From NCBI GenBank assembly GCA_910589155.1, contig CAJURY010000001.1, forward strand, positions 124,001 to 188,000: a stretch of DNA of 64,000 nt, read 5' to 3'. The translations under genes were made by a program, and so were the position numbers. The notes beneath the pieces were generated by a model. It saw nothing but the letters and a program-made list of their open reading frames with translations, searched no databases and was not told where the DNA came from. Below, piece after piece: positions 50,278 through 58,204 of this stretch. The stretch comes from an uncultured Oscillospiraceae bacterium (lineage in GTDB: Bacteria; Bacillota; Clostridia; Oscillospirales; Oscillospiraceae). How positions within the stretch are numbered: the stretch's first letter is position 1; each line of letters begins with the position of its first letter.

Positions 50278-50401
50278 AGGCGGCAAAGCAATGCGCTTTG
50301 TCGCCTCAGCTTTCCCCCATGTTTTGCAAGACAGCAAAACATGGGGAGCGACATGGAAAGACTGCCCCCTGCCACCGATCAAAATTGGCGGCAGGGGGCA
50401 G
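50278..50401. repeat. Three consecutive hairpins after the M32 gene
   Basis: AGGCGGCAAAGC/GCTTTGTCGCCT (50278-50306), CCCCATGTTTTGC/GCAAAACATGGGG (50315-50346) and CTGCCCCCTGCC/GGCAGGGGGCAG (50362-50401) follow each other within 125 bases. The first is a likely terminator. The others are long, perfect and unlike each other. No gene lies between 50274 and 50488. Confidence 0.7.
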
Positions 50402-50488
50402 ATGCAGCAGGAATAAAATGTAGGGATCATTTTTCTTTTACTTTAAAAGTACCGTATAAGAATGGCGCAAGTCCCTTGCAGCAGCCTT

Positions 50489-50764
50489 TTATTCGCAGAG
50501 ATCTGGATTTCGTTCCCGAAACAGGGCAAAAACCGCTTGGGCGACTTCTTCGTCCGTCACAGGCGCGTATTCCTCGTTTTCTTCATCCTCGCCAATTTGC
50601 TGCAAAATCACAACCTCTTCGGATTCTTCGTCTGCGGGAAGCAGCACGATGTAGGCTTGTTCTTGATATTCCACAAAATCCAGCAGTTCAAAATAGACGT
50701 CGTTGCCGTCCTGATCCGTCAGTTTTACTACATTATCCAGGGTATTTTCATTGGTATCACTCAT
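50489..50764 (-). CDS. DUF1292 domain protein
   Basis: The protein is 91 residues, acidic, with the DUF1292 pattern: NVVKLTDQDGNDVYFELLDFVEYQEQAYIVLLP, then an acidic loop (DEESEEVVILQQIGEDEENEEYAPV). It is predicted to be a small beta-barrel. It has a ribosome site AAGGAGGCTACTAAA before its ATG. In Clostridia this domain often lies near the Holliday-resolvase gene yqgF; here it stands alone next to Dus. Function unknown. Confidence 0.88.
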   Translation of the reverse strand: MSDTNENTLDNVVKLTDQDGNDVYFELLDFVEYQEQAYIVLLPADEESEEVVILQQIGEDEENEEYAPVTDEEVAQAVFALFRERNPDLCE

Positions 50765-50794
50765 TTTAGTAGCCTCCTTCTCAGCATATTGCCA

Positions 50795-51760
50795 TTATAA
50801 TCGTTCCGGCGACCGTTTGTCAATGGATAGAAAGGGGCGTTCCTGGAAAATTTTGGAGACGGCAGCCTGATAGCTGCCCAAGTCTACGGCTTTTCGCAGC
50901 GCTTTCGCCGCTTTTTCCTGATTTTCAAAGAGAGAAAGCATATATTGCCAGCATTCTTTCATGCGGCAAATGGCGTTTCGGTCATTTTGAAAGGCTTCCC
51001 GGTAAGCTGCAAGCAGGCAATCATGAAATTCATGTAGGGTATCTTTCTGCAAAATTGTCCCGTATTTCATTTCCGTTACCAGATTGGGATTGGCGACCAG
51101 GCCGCGGCCAAGCATCAGGCTGCGCAAATGAGGAAATTGTTCTGCCGTTTGGGCGCAGTCTGCGGAGGTTTTTAAATCCCCATTGTAGCATAAAGGATTT
51201 TTGCTGTTTTTGGCGGCTTTTCGGAAAAATTCGATCCGCACAGGATATTTGTAAAAATCCTTTTGTACTCTGGGATGCACAATCAGTTCATAAATGGGAT
51301 ACCGGTTCAAAAGCTCTAAGACAGCCTGAAATTCTTCCGGTTCGTTTTTACCCAGCCGCGTTTTCACGGAAATTTTAAGGCTGCACTTTTCAAAAATCTC
51401 ATTTAAAAATACTTCCAACGCCGGTAAATTTGCCAGCATACCGGCGCCTTTTCCCTTGGCGACCACTGTGCCGGAAGGACAGCCCAGGTTTAAATTCACC
51501 TGATTGTACCCCATAGCCTCCAGTTCTCCGGCAGCCCAGGAAAAGTCCGCCGCAGATTTTGTCAAAATCTGCGGCACAATAAAGACGTCTTTATTGTGCT
51601 CTGGCAAAATGTCCTGAAGCTCAGACCCGGTGAACTTGTGATGCATGGTAGGCGAAAGGAACGGCGTGTAATACTGATCCACACCGGGAAAGAAGCGGTG
51701 ATGTAAATTTCGGTAAATGTGGCCGGTAATGCCTTCCAGCGGCGCGAAATCATAGCGCAT
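50795..51760 (-). CDS. tRNA-dihydrouridine synthase
   Basis: The product is 321 residues from the ATG at 51760; longer upstream in-frame sequence lies inside the MATE gene and is not part of it. It opens MRYDFAPLEGITGHIYRN (FMN site) and has VNLNLGCPSGTVVAKGKGAGML with the catalytic Cys, KTRLG, ELIVHPRVQKDFYK and LMLGRGLVANPNL. Dus reduces uridines in tRNA D-loops with NADPH and FMN. The subfamily cannot be fixed by eye. It follows the MATE gene by 17 bases on the same strand. Confidence 0.92.
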   Translation of the reverse strand: MRYDFAPLEGITGHIYRNLHHRFFPGVDQYYTPFLSPTMHHKFTGSELQDILPEHNKDVFIVPQILTKSAADFSWAAGELEAMGYNQVNLNLGCPSGTVVAKGKGAGMLANLPALEVFLNEIFEKCSLKISVKTRLGKNEPEEFQAVLELLNRYPIYELIVHPRVQKDFYKYPVRIEFFRKAAKNSKNPLCYNGDLKTSADCAQTAEQFPHLRSLMLGRGLVANPNLVTEMKYGTILQKDTLHEFHDCLLAAYREAFQNDRNAICRMKECWQYMLSLFENQEKAAKALRKAVDLGSYQAAVSKIFQERPFLSIDKRSPERL

Positions 51761-51777
51761 AATGCCGTCTCCTGTTT

Positions 51778-53184
51778 TCAAAAGGTTTTTGCAGATAATG
51801 CGGCTGACTTTGTTTTGTACAGCCATTTGCTGCCCCGAAAGCGAAGGGAGAAAGCCAGTGTCCGCGCCCCCCAGGAAACCCAGGTTGCGATCCAAACGCC
51901 GACAAGCCCCAGTCCCGCAGGAATCGCAAGAAGGTAGCCCAGCGCAATATTGCACGCCCACATAATCGCCAAAGAGAAAACAGACGGGTATAAGGTATCG
52001 CTGGCGGCGCGCAGAGTATTCGGCAGCGTGCTGGACATGGGATAAAACAGGAGCAGGCAAGGCAGACTCATCCAAAGAAGTTGAATGGAAAGCGCAGCGG
52101 CTTCCGGGGTGGGGTTGTACTGCCGCAAAAGCAGAGGCAGCAGGGGATAGAAAAGAATGGCGGAAAGACCAAGCAAAACCAGCGCAATGATATTGCACTT
52201 TTTGCCGTATTTTCTAGCAAGATTAAATTCTTCCGCGCCGATACAGCGGCCGACTACCGTGACTGCCAGACTGCCCGCGCCCATGCAGGCAGAATTTAGA
52301 ACGCCGATGAGGGAATTGACAATGGCATGGGTTGCCAGAGCGGAGGTGCTGAGCTGGGTCATATACATGCCTGCAACGATTGCGCCCAGGGAGGTGCAAA
52401 TCTGCTCCGCGCCGAAAGGCAGACTGACGCGCAAGGTCGATTTCAGTAGTCGTTTGTCAAAAGAAAACACCTGCCGCAGCGTCATGGGATAGGAGGGACG
52501 CCAGAAGAACAGCGCGGCAACGGCGCATACTGCGCCAACGGTTCTTGCCAGGAGCAGGGCATAGGCGCTGCCATGAATGTCAAGATTCAGCCAGTTTAAA
52601 AACAAAATGCTGAAAAGCAAATAGGCGACGTTAATGATTACGCTGAGGGTTAAACATTTTTTGGATTCACCCAGGCCGCGCAGTACGCTGAAAATGCCCA
52701 TGTATAAAGCAAAGACCAGGCAGGAGCCGGCGCAGCCAACGAGATAAACGCTGGCTTTTTCCAGTACCAGCGCTTCGGCCTTGGGGTACAGCAAAACAAG
52801 AATTTGCTGTGGACAAAGAAGAAAGGGCAGGCAAGTTACGATGCCCACCAATTCTGTCAGCCAGACGATCAGACCAATGGCGCGGCGAATCAGCTTGGTG
52901 TCTTTTTTGCCGCAGCACTGGGCGATCACCACGGTACCGCCTGCGCAAATTCCATTAAATAAGCAAACAATCAGATTCCCGATGGGACTAACCAAGGAAA
53001 CCGCCGCTACGGAAGCTTCGCCATTTTTGCTGATGAGGGCGGTGATGAGCATACCAATAAACATGATAGAAAGAGAATCCAAAACATAGGGAACGGTCAT
53101 GCGCAAAATTTCCTGCCAGGAAAATATGGAGCTGCCGAGCTGGCAGGTCATGAAGCTGTCGATTTTTGTTTTTATTCGATTCAT
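51778..53184 (-). CDS. MATE-family transporter (second copy)
   Basis: The protein is 468 residues from the ATG at 53184. It has about twelve membrane helices; MATE signatures include RMTVPYVLDSLSIMFIGMLITALISK, GTVVIAQCCGKKDTKLIRRA and the second-half PFGAEQICTSLGAIVAGMYM. Its sequence differs clearly from the other MATE pump at 40109. A leftward operon with Dus is likely. The upstream start alternatives lie within the divergent promoter region of the PadR gene. Confidence 0.9.
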   Translation of the reverse strand: MNRIKTKIDSFMTCQLGSSIFSWQEILRMTVPYVLDSLSIMFIGMLITALISKNGEASVAAVSLVSPIGNLIVCLFNGICAGGTVVIAQCCGKKDTKLIRRAIGLIVWLTELVGIVTCLPFLLCPQQILVLLYPKAEALVLEKASVYLVGCAGSCLVFALYMGIFSVLRGLGESKKCLTLSVIINVAYLLFSILFLNWLNLDIHGSAYALLLARTVGAVCAVAALFFWRPSYPMTLRQVFSFDKRLLKSTLRVSLPFGAEQICTSLGAIVAGMYMTQLSTSALATHAIVNSLIGVLNSACMGAGSLAVTVVGRCIGAEEFNLARKYGKKCNIIALVLLGLSAILFYPLLPLLLRQYNPTPEAAALSIQLLWMSLPCLLLFYPMSSTLPNTLRAASDTLYPSVFSLAIMWACNIALGYLLAIPAGLGLVGVWIATWVSWGARTLAFSLRFRGSKWLYKTKSAALSAKTF

Positions 53185-53291
53185 AAAAACTGCCTCGCTT
53201 TCGTCGCACAGAGAATAGCACATATGGCAAGGCTTGTCAATCACTGAAAAGTGTTAAAAAGTCAGTCTGTAAAAAACAATAATTTTGGGTA

Positions 53292-53321
53292 TTGACAATA
53301 GTGTGCAATATACAGTATAAT
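53292..53321 (+). promoter_or_regulatory. Sigma-A promoter of the PadR-HAAS operon
   Basis: TTGACA (53292-53297) and TATAAT (53316-53321) are 18 bases apart; between them GTGCAATATAC is a candidate partial palindrome for the PadR protein. Confidence 0.8.
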
Positions 53322-53354
53322 GCGTATGACGATATAAGACGAGGAGGTGGTTGC

Positions 53355-53696
53355 GTGGATGTGAATGAGGCGGTATCGGGACTGATGCAGGAGCTGCGCC
53401 GGGGGACGCTGATTATGCTGGCGCTTTCCGAACTGCGAACGCCGATGTACGGCTATGATTTGGTGAAACGACTGGAAAAAGCTGGCGTTAATATGGAAGC
53501 CAATACCTTATATCCGCTGATGCGGCGGCTGGAAGGGCAGGGACTTTTGGAAAGCCGATGGGAAACCGGCGGTTCCAAACCCAGGAAGTATTATCAGCTA
53601 ACCCCGGAAGGGGCGTTCGTGCTGGAAAAAATCAAGGATTATTGGAAAGACTTTTCGCATCGCATCAGCGCGCTATTGGAGGAGGAAAAACAATGA
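53355..53696 (+). CDS. PadR-family transcriptional regulator
   Basis: The product is 113 residues from the GTG at 53355, seven bases after GAGGAGG. Its winged helix contains LRRGTLIMLALSELRTPMYGYDLVKRLEKAGV and EANTLYPLMRRLEGQGLLESRWE, the PadR signature, and the C-terminal helix needed for dimerisation is short (subfamily 2). The stop overlaps the start of the membrane protein downstream (ATGA). PadR-HAAS pairs are a recurrent two-gene unit in Bacillota. Confidence 0.92.
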   Translation: MDVNEAVSGLMQELRRGTLIMLALSELRTPMYGYDLVKRLEKAGVNMEANTLYPLMRRLEGQGLLESRWETGGSKPRKYYQLTPEGAFVLEKIKDYWKDFSHRISALLEEEKQ

Positions 53697-54682
53697 CCAA
53701 TCAGGAACTGACTGACCGCTATGTATACGCGGTCACAAAAAATTTGCCCCGCAAGTCCAGAGAGGATGTCTCCAGGGAACTGCACAGCCTCATTTCCGAT
53801 ATGCTGGAGGAGCGATGCGGCGCGCTTACCCCCACGGAGCGCGATTTGCGCGTGATACTGGCTGAGCTTGGCATGCCGGAGGAACTGTCGGAAAAGTATA
53901 GTCCCACAAAAGATAAGGCGTTAATCGGCCCGCCTTATTTTGGGAAGTACATTTTCGTCTTAAAAATTGTCCTGCTTTGTACAGGCTTCGGCATTTTGCT
54001 GGCAAGTCTGCTGGAACTGCTGGTTTCCGGGGCGGACAACGGCTTTTTGTTTGCCATCCAACATGTTAGCATTTTTTTACAAAGCCTTTTGGCGGCTTTC
54101 GGCTTTGTGACACTGCTGTTTGCCTTTTTCCAGTGGAAGGGCGTATCGCTGCATCTACAAAGCGACAGTTTAAACGATCTGCCTCCTGTGCCGCAGAAAA
54201 AGTCGGAGATCAGCCGGAGCGAATGCATTGTGGGAATCGTTTTTTCAGTGCTGTTTACCACAATTTTTTTGGGATTTCCCGGCGCATTCGGCGTGTTTAT
54301 TGAAAAAAGCGGAGAGCATATCTCTATTTTCCTGCCAGAAGCGGTGCATAGCAAATGGTATCTTATTCTCGGCTTTGCCGTTTTGGGGATTGGCCGGGAA
54401 TGCGTGAAGCTGTTGGAAGGATGCTACACCTTCCGCGTTTTGGGTGCGACGGCGATTGCGGACCTATTTTCCGGTGTGCTGGCTGTTTTTTGGCTGGCGA
54501 ACGATCAGATTTTGAACCCGGCGTTTTTTGCGAAGATTAGTCGTTTGTTTGCAGACGATTCGGCGTTTATCACTGACATTTTCACCCACTTCCATTACTT
54601 TTTCCTGGGTTGTATGCTTTTTGCACTAACGCTGGATTTGCTGGTAACGACTGTGAAAACCCTTTGTGCCAGAGAAAAATAG
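53693..54682 (+). CDS. HAAS-domain membrane protein
   Basis: The protein is 329 residues. The first 75 residues (TDRYVYAVTKNLPRKSREDVSRELHSLISDMLEER, then ILAELGMPEELSEKY) match the HAAS/DUF1700 helical domain; about seven membrane helices follow from residue 85 on. HAAS proteins are partners of PadR regulators and may sense membrane state. Its ATG overlaps the PadR stop. No enzymatic motif is seen. Confidence 0.85.
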   Translation: MTNQELTDRYVYAVTKNLPRKSREDVSRELHSLISDMLEERCGALTPTERDLRVILAELGMPEELSEKYSPTKDKALIGPPYFGKYIFVLKIVLLCTGFGILLASLLELLVSGADNGFLFAIQHVSIFLQSLLAAFGFVTLLFAFFQWKGVSLHLQSDSLNDLPPVPQKKSEISRSECIVGIVFSVLFTTIFLGFPGAFGVFIEKSGEHISIFLPEAVHSKWYLILGFAVLGIGRECVKLLEGCYTFRVLGATAIADLFSGVLAVFWLANDQILNPAFFAKISRLFADDSAFITDIFTHFHYFFLGCMLFALTLDLLVTTVKTLCAREK

Positions 54683-54695
54683 GCTGAAATTTTAG

Positions 54696-54724
54696 TTGAC
54701 AAAAGGACTTTTATCGATTAAAAT
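54696..54724 (+). promoter_or_regulatory. Sigma-A promoter of valS
   Basis: TTGACA (54696-54701) and TAAAAT (54719-54724), 17 bases apart, start the T-box leader. Confidence 0.82.
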
Positions 54725-54732
54725 GTTTGCAT

Positions 54733-54969
54733 AAATGCAAACGCCCTGATGGGGAGGTTTTGCTGCAAGAAGCTTTTCAGAGAGCGCGCGGCAGGTGAGA
54801 GCGCGCAGGCTGTGCGGCAAATGGTCGCCCCGGAGCGGATAGGCTGAACGCAAGTAGGCTTATTCGGGTCTTCCCGTTACAGAAGAATGAGCGCCCGGCT
54901 TTGGCCGGGAATTCAGGTGGTACCGCGGATTTGTTCGCCCTGAACCAGATTGGTTCAGGGCGTTTTTTT
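54733..54969 (+). promoter_or_regulatory. T-box riboswitch, valine type
   Basis: The conserved T-box sequence AGGTGGTACCGCGG (54915-54928) is followed by a terminator (GCCCTGAACC 54937-54946 with GGTTCAGGGC 54952-54961, then T7). In stem I the 5' GGGG and TTTTGCTGC pair with GCGGCAAA and CCCC, leaving a specifier loop containing GTC at 54824-54826, a valine codon. Uncharged tRNA-Val would stabilise the antiterminator and allow valS transcription. The AGAGAG bulge near 54779 also fits. Confidence 0.93.
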
Positions 54970-54996
54970 CGCAATTTTATCAAGAAGGAGAAAATT

Positions 54997-57636
54997 ATGG
55001 CAAGAGAATTACCGAAGGTTTATGAACCAAAGGAAGTAGAGTCCTCCATCTATGAGATGTGGGAAAAGGGCGGCTATTTCCATGCTGAAAAGGACGAAAA
55101 CAAAAAGCCCTTTACGATTGTGATGCCTCCCCCCAACGTCACAGGACAGCTTCACATGGGGCACGCCATGGACGCGACCCTGCAAGACACCCTCATTCGC
55201 TTCAAGAGAATGCAGGGCTACAACGCTTTGTGGATACCCGGCGTGGATCACGCGGGTATCGCCACCCAGATTAAGGTGGAGGAGGTCTTGCGCAAGGAAG
55301 GTAAGACCCGCTACGATCTGGGGCGGGAAAAGTTCTTGGAGCGTGTTTGGGACTGGAAGCGGCAGTACGGCAACCGCATTGTGGAGCAGCAGAAAAAGCT
55401 GGGTTCCTCCTGCGATTGGGAGCGTTCCCGCTTCACCATGGACGAAGGTTGCTCCAAGGCGGTGCGGGAGGTTTTCGTCAGCTTGTATGAAAAGGGACTC
55501 ATCTACAAAGGCTCCCGCATCATCAACTGGTGCCCCCACTGCGCTACCGCTCTTTCCGACGCGGAAGTGGAATATGTGGATAAGCCCGGCCATTTGTGGC
55601 ATTTGCGCTACCCCTTGTCCGATGGCTCCGGGGACGTGATTGTGGCTACCACCCGCCCGGAAACTATGCTGGGCGACTCCGGCGTTGCGGTGAATCCGGC
55701 GGACGAGCGGTATCAGTCTATTGTGGGCAAGACCTGCATTTTGCCTTTGATGAACAAGGAAATTCCCATTGTGGCGGACGACTATGTGGATATGGCTTTC
55801 GGCACCGGCTGCGTAAAAATGACCCCTGCCCATGACCCCAACGACTTTGAGGTGGGCTTGCGGCACAATCTGGAGGTCATCCGCGTCATTGACGACAACG
55901 GCAAAATCAACGCCCTGGGCGGACAGTACGAAGGACTGGATCGCTATGAGGCCAGAAAGAAAATTGTTGCCGATTTGGAAGAACAGGGCTATCTTGTGAA
56001 GGTGGAAGCGCACCAGCACAATGTGGGTACCTGCTACCGTTGCCACAACGATGTAGAGCCGCTGATTTCCGCTCAGTGGTTTGTGAAAATGAAGCCGCTG
56101 GCGAAAGAAGCCATCCGTGTGGTGAAGGAAGGGGAGACGAGGTTCGTTCCCGAACGCTTCAGCAAGACTTATCTCAACTGGATGGAAAACGTCCGGGACT
56201 GGTGCATTTCCCGGCAGCTTTGGTGGGGGCATCAGATTCCCGCGTGGTACTGCGCCGACTGCGGCCACGTGACGGTTTCCAGAGAGGACGCAGCTTGCTG
56301 CGCCAAGTGCGGCAGCAAAAATATTGAGCGGGATCCCGACGTGCTGGATACCTGGTTCTCCTCCGCGTTATGGCCCTTTGAGACACTGGGCTGGCCGGAA
56401 AAAACGGAGGATCTGGATTATTTCTATCCCACCGACGTGCTGGTGACAGGCTACGACATTATTTTCTTCTGGGTTGCCCGGATGATTTTTTCCGGCTGCG
56501 AGCACGCCCAAAAAACGCCTTTCCACACCGTTTTGATTCACGGTCTGGTGCGGGACGATCAGGGCAGAAAAATGTCTAAATCCCTGGGCAACGGCATTGA
56601 TCCCCTGGAGATCATAGAGAAGTACGGTTGTGACGCCTTGCGCATGAATATGGTAACGGGTAATTCCCCGGGAAATGATATGCGCTTCTACACCGAACGC
56701 TGCGAAGCCATGCGGAACTTTGCCAATAAGCTCTGGAACGCTTCCCGCTATGTGCTGCAAAATCTGGAGGAGGGTGCAAAGAACGAGCTGCCCGCCTTGG
56801 AAAAGCTGGAAATTTCCGATAAGTGGATTCTTTCCAAGCTGAATACCCTCATTGCCGAGGTCACAGAAAATCTGGAAAAGTACGAGCTTGGCATTGCGGT
56901 GCAGAAGATTTATGACTTTATCTGGGACTGCTACTGCGACTGGTATATTGAATTGACCAAGGCGCGTCTGTATGGCGAGGAGCCGGAGCGCAAGGAAACT
57001 GCCCGGCAGGTTCTGGTGTACGTGCTGGATCAGTTCCTCCGGCTGCTGCATCCTTTCATGCCCTTTATTACGGAAGAAATCTGGCAGTCCATTCCCCACG
57101 AGGGCGAGGCGCTGATTGTGGCGCAGTGGCCGAAGTATCAGGATTCGCTGGCGTTCCCCACAGAAGAAGCCCAGATGGAAAGCGTCATGAACGCCATTCG
57201 CGCGGTGCGTAACCGCCGGGCGGAAATGAACGTGCCGCCCTCCAAAAAAACGGCTTTGTACGTTGTGACCTCCAAGCCCGATGTGTTCCAGGAAGGCCGG
57301 GGTTTTGTGGAGCGTCTGGCTTACGCGGCGGAAATGACCCTTTGCGACGCAGAGCCGGCGGGCTACGAGGATATGGTTTGCTGCACCACAGTGGACGCGA
57401 AGCTGTATATTCCTATGGGGCAGTTGGTAGACGTAGCCAAGGAACTGGAACGCATTGAAAAGGAAATCGCCAAGAATCAGAAAAATCTCATGGCCACGGA
57501 AAGCAAGCTGCAAAATGAGAAATTCACCGCCAGAGCGCCGGAAAGCGTTGTAAACGCGGAGCGGGAAAAGGCGGAAAAATTCCGTGCGTTTATCGCGCAG
57601 TTGGAAGAAAGCAAGGAAAAACTGAAAAAGCTGTAA
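54997..57636 (+). CDS. valS: Valyl-tRNA synthetase
   Basis: The protein is 879 residues. Class I motifs are seen: PPNVTGQLHMGHAMD (HIGH-type, about 46-60) and GRKMSKSLGNGIDP (KMSKS). The editing domain includes VATTRPETMLGDSGVAV, and the tail (last 65 residues) is the valine-specific coiled coil (LERIEKEIAKNQKNL). CADCGHVTVS ... CCAKCGS suggests a zinc-binding insert as in other ValRS. The ATG at 54997 follows AAGGAGAAAATT. Regulated by the T-box immediately upstream. Confidence 0.97.
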   Translation: MARELPKVYEPKEVESSIYEMWEKGGYFHAEKDENKKPFTIVMPPPNVTGQLHMGHAMDATLQDTLIRFKRMQGYNALWIPGVDHAGIATQIKVEEVLRKEGKTRYDLGREKFLERVWDWKRQYGNRIVEQQKKLGSSCDWERSRFTMDEGCSKAVREVFVSLYEKGLIYKGSRIINWCPHCATALSDAEVEYVDKPGHLWHLRYPLSDGSGDVIVATTRPETMLGDSGVAVNPADERYQSIVGKTCILPLMNKEIPIVADDYVDMAFGTGCVKMTPAHDPNDFEVGLRHNLEVIRVIDDNGKINALGGQYEGLDRYEARKKIVADLEEQGYLVKVEAHQHNVGTCYRCHNDVEPLISAQWFVKMKPLAKEAIRVVKEGETRFVPERFSKTYLNWMENVRDWCISRQLWWGHQIPAWYCADCGHVTVSREDAACCAKCGSKNIERDPDVLDTWFSSALWPFETLGWPEKTEDLDYFYPTDVLVTGYDIIFFWVARMIFSGCEHAQKTPFHTVLIHGLVRDDQGRKMSKSLGNGIDPLEIIEKYGCDALRMNMVTGNSPGNDMRFYTERCEAMRNFANKLWNASRYVLQNLEEGAKNELPALEKLEISDKWILSKLNTLIAEVTENLEKYELGIAVQKIYDFIWDCYCDWYIELTKARLYGEEPERKETARQVLVYVLDQFLRLLHPFMPFITEEIWQSIPHEGEALIVAQWPKYQDSLAFPTEEAQMESVMNAIRAVRNRRAEMNVPPSKKTALYVVTSKPDVFQEGRGFVERLAYAAEMTLCDAEPAGYEDMVCCTTVDAKLYIPMGQLVDVAKELERIEKEIAKNQKNLMATESKLQNEKFTARAPESVVNAEREKAEKFRAFIAQLEESKEKLKKL

Positions 57637-57640
57637 AACT

Positions 57641-57668
57641 AAGGGCTGGCGTAATTGCCAGCCCTTTT
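57641..57668. terminator. Terminator between valS and the HxlR gene
   Basis: AAGGGCTGGC (57641-57650) pairs with GCCAGCCCTT (57657-57666) and is followed by TTAC; the arms serve converging genes. Confidence 0.88.
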
Positions 57669-58038
57669 ACATTTGTTTTTCGCAGCAAGCGCAATGTCCT
57701 GGCGATTGCATGGAGCAATTCGGCTGCAAGTTTTTTTCTTCCAGATAGGTCATACCCCAGCGGTACATCTGCTCTAAAATGGGATACAGGCTTTGCCCCA
57801 GGGACGTCATGGCGTATTCTACCTTGGGCGGCACCACGGGGTAGACCGTCCGGGTAATGAGACCGTCGCTTTCCAGTTCCCGCAATTGCTGGGTGAGCAT
57901 TTTCGGCGTGGCGGGCACCAGCTTTTGCAGTTCGCCAAAACGCAGTGTTCCTTCACACAAATGCCATAATAAAAGCGGCTTGTATTTGCCGCCAATGCGC
58001 TCCAGCGTAACCCCTACCGGGCAGGTGTATTCTTTCAT
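57667..58038 (-). CDS. HxlR-family transcriptional regulator
   Basis: The 123-residue protein contains CPVGVTLERIGGKYKPLLLWHL, the HxlR start with a conserved Cys (C6), and a winged helix with LRFGELQKLVPATPKMLTQQLRELESDGLITR. The C-terminal Cys-rich end (CSMQSPGHCACCEKQM) could bind metal or sense thiols. It is divergent from copA; the shared intergenic region has palindromic sequence, so it may sense copper or thiol stress, though copper is usually sensed by CsoR or CopY. Confidence 0.9.
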   Translation of the reverse strand: MKEYTCPVGVTLERIGGKYKPLLLWHLCEGTLRFGELQKLVPATPKMLTQQLRELESDGLITRTVYPVVPPKVEYAMTSLGQSLYPILEQMYRWGMTYLEEKNLQPNCSMQSPGHCACCEKQM

Positions 58039-58063
58039 ATAAAAACTCCTTACTATCTATTTG

Positions 58064-58076
58064 GGTAGTATCTACC
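58064..58076. promoter_or_regulatory. Palindrome in the HxlR-copA intergenic region
   Basis: GGTAG-TAT-CTACC (58064-58076) is a perfect inverted repeat. A related TACTATCTA lies at 58051-58059. It is a candidate HxlR operator controlling both genes. Confidence 0.55.
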
Positions 58077-58204
58077 AAAATAGTGCATACTTGCAAAGAT
58101 TGAAATTTGTGTTAGGATTATAGCAGATAAAAACCGTTTCGTCAATTTGTGTGTGGAATGACAAAAACGGCGCATACTATTTTAGAAGATGGAGGATTGG
58201 GTCA

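Noticed and set aside
51761..52198. Extended N-terminus of the Dus frame
   Set aside because: It overlaps the MATE gene in another frame; the ATG at 51760 gives the standard Dus start with the FMN motif.
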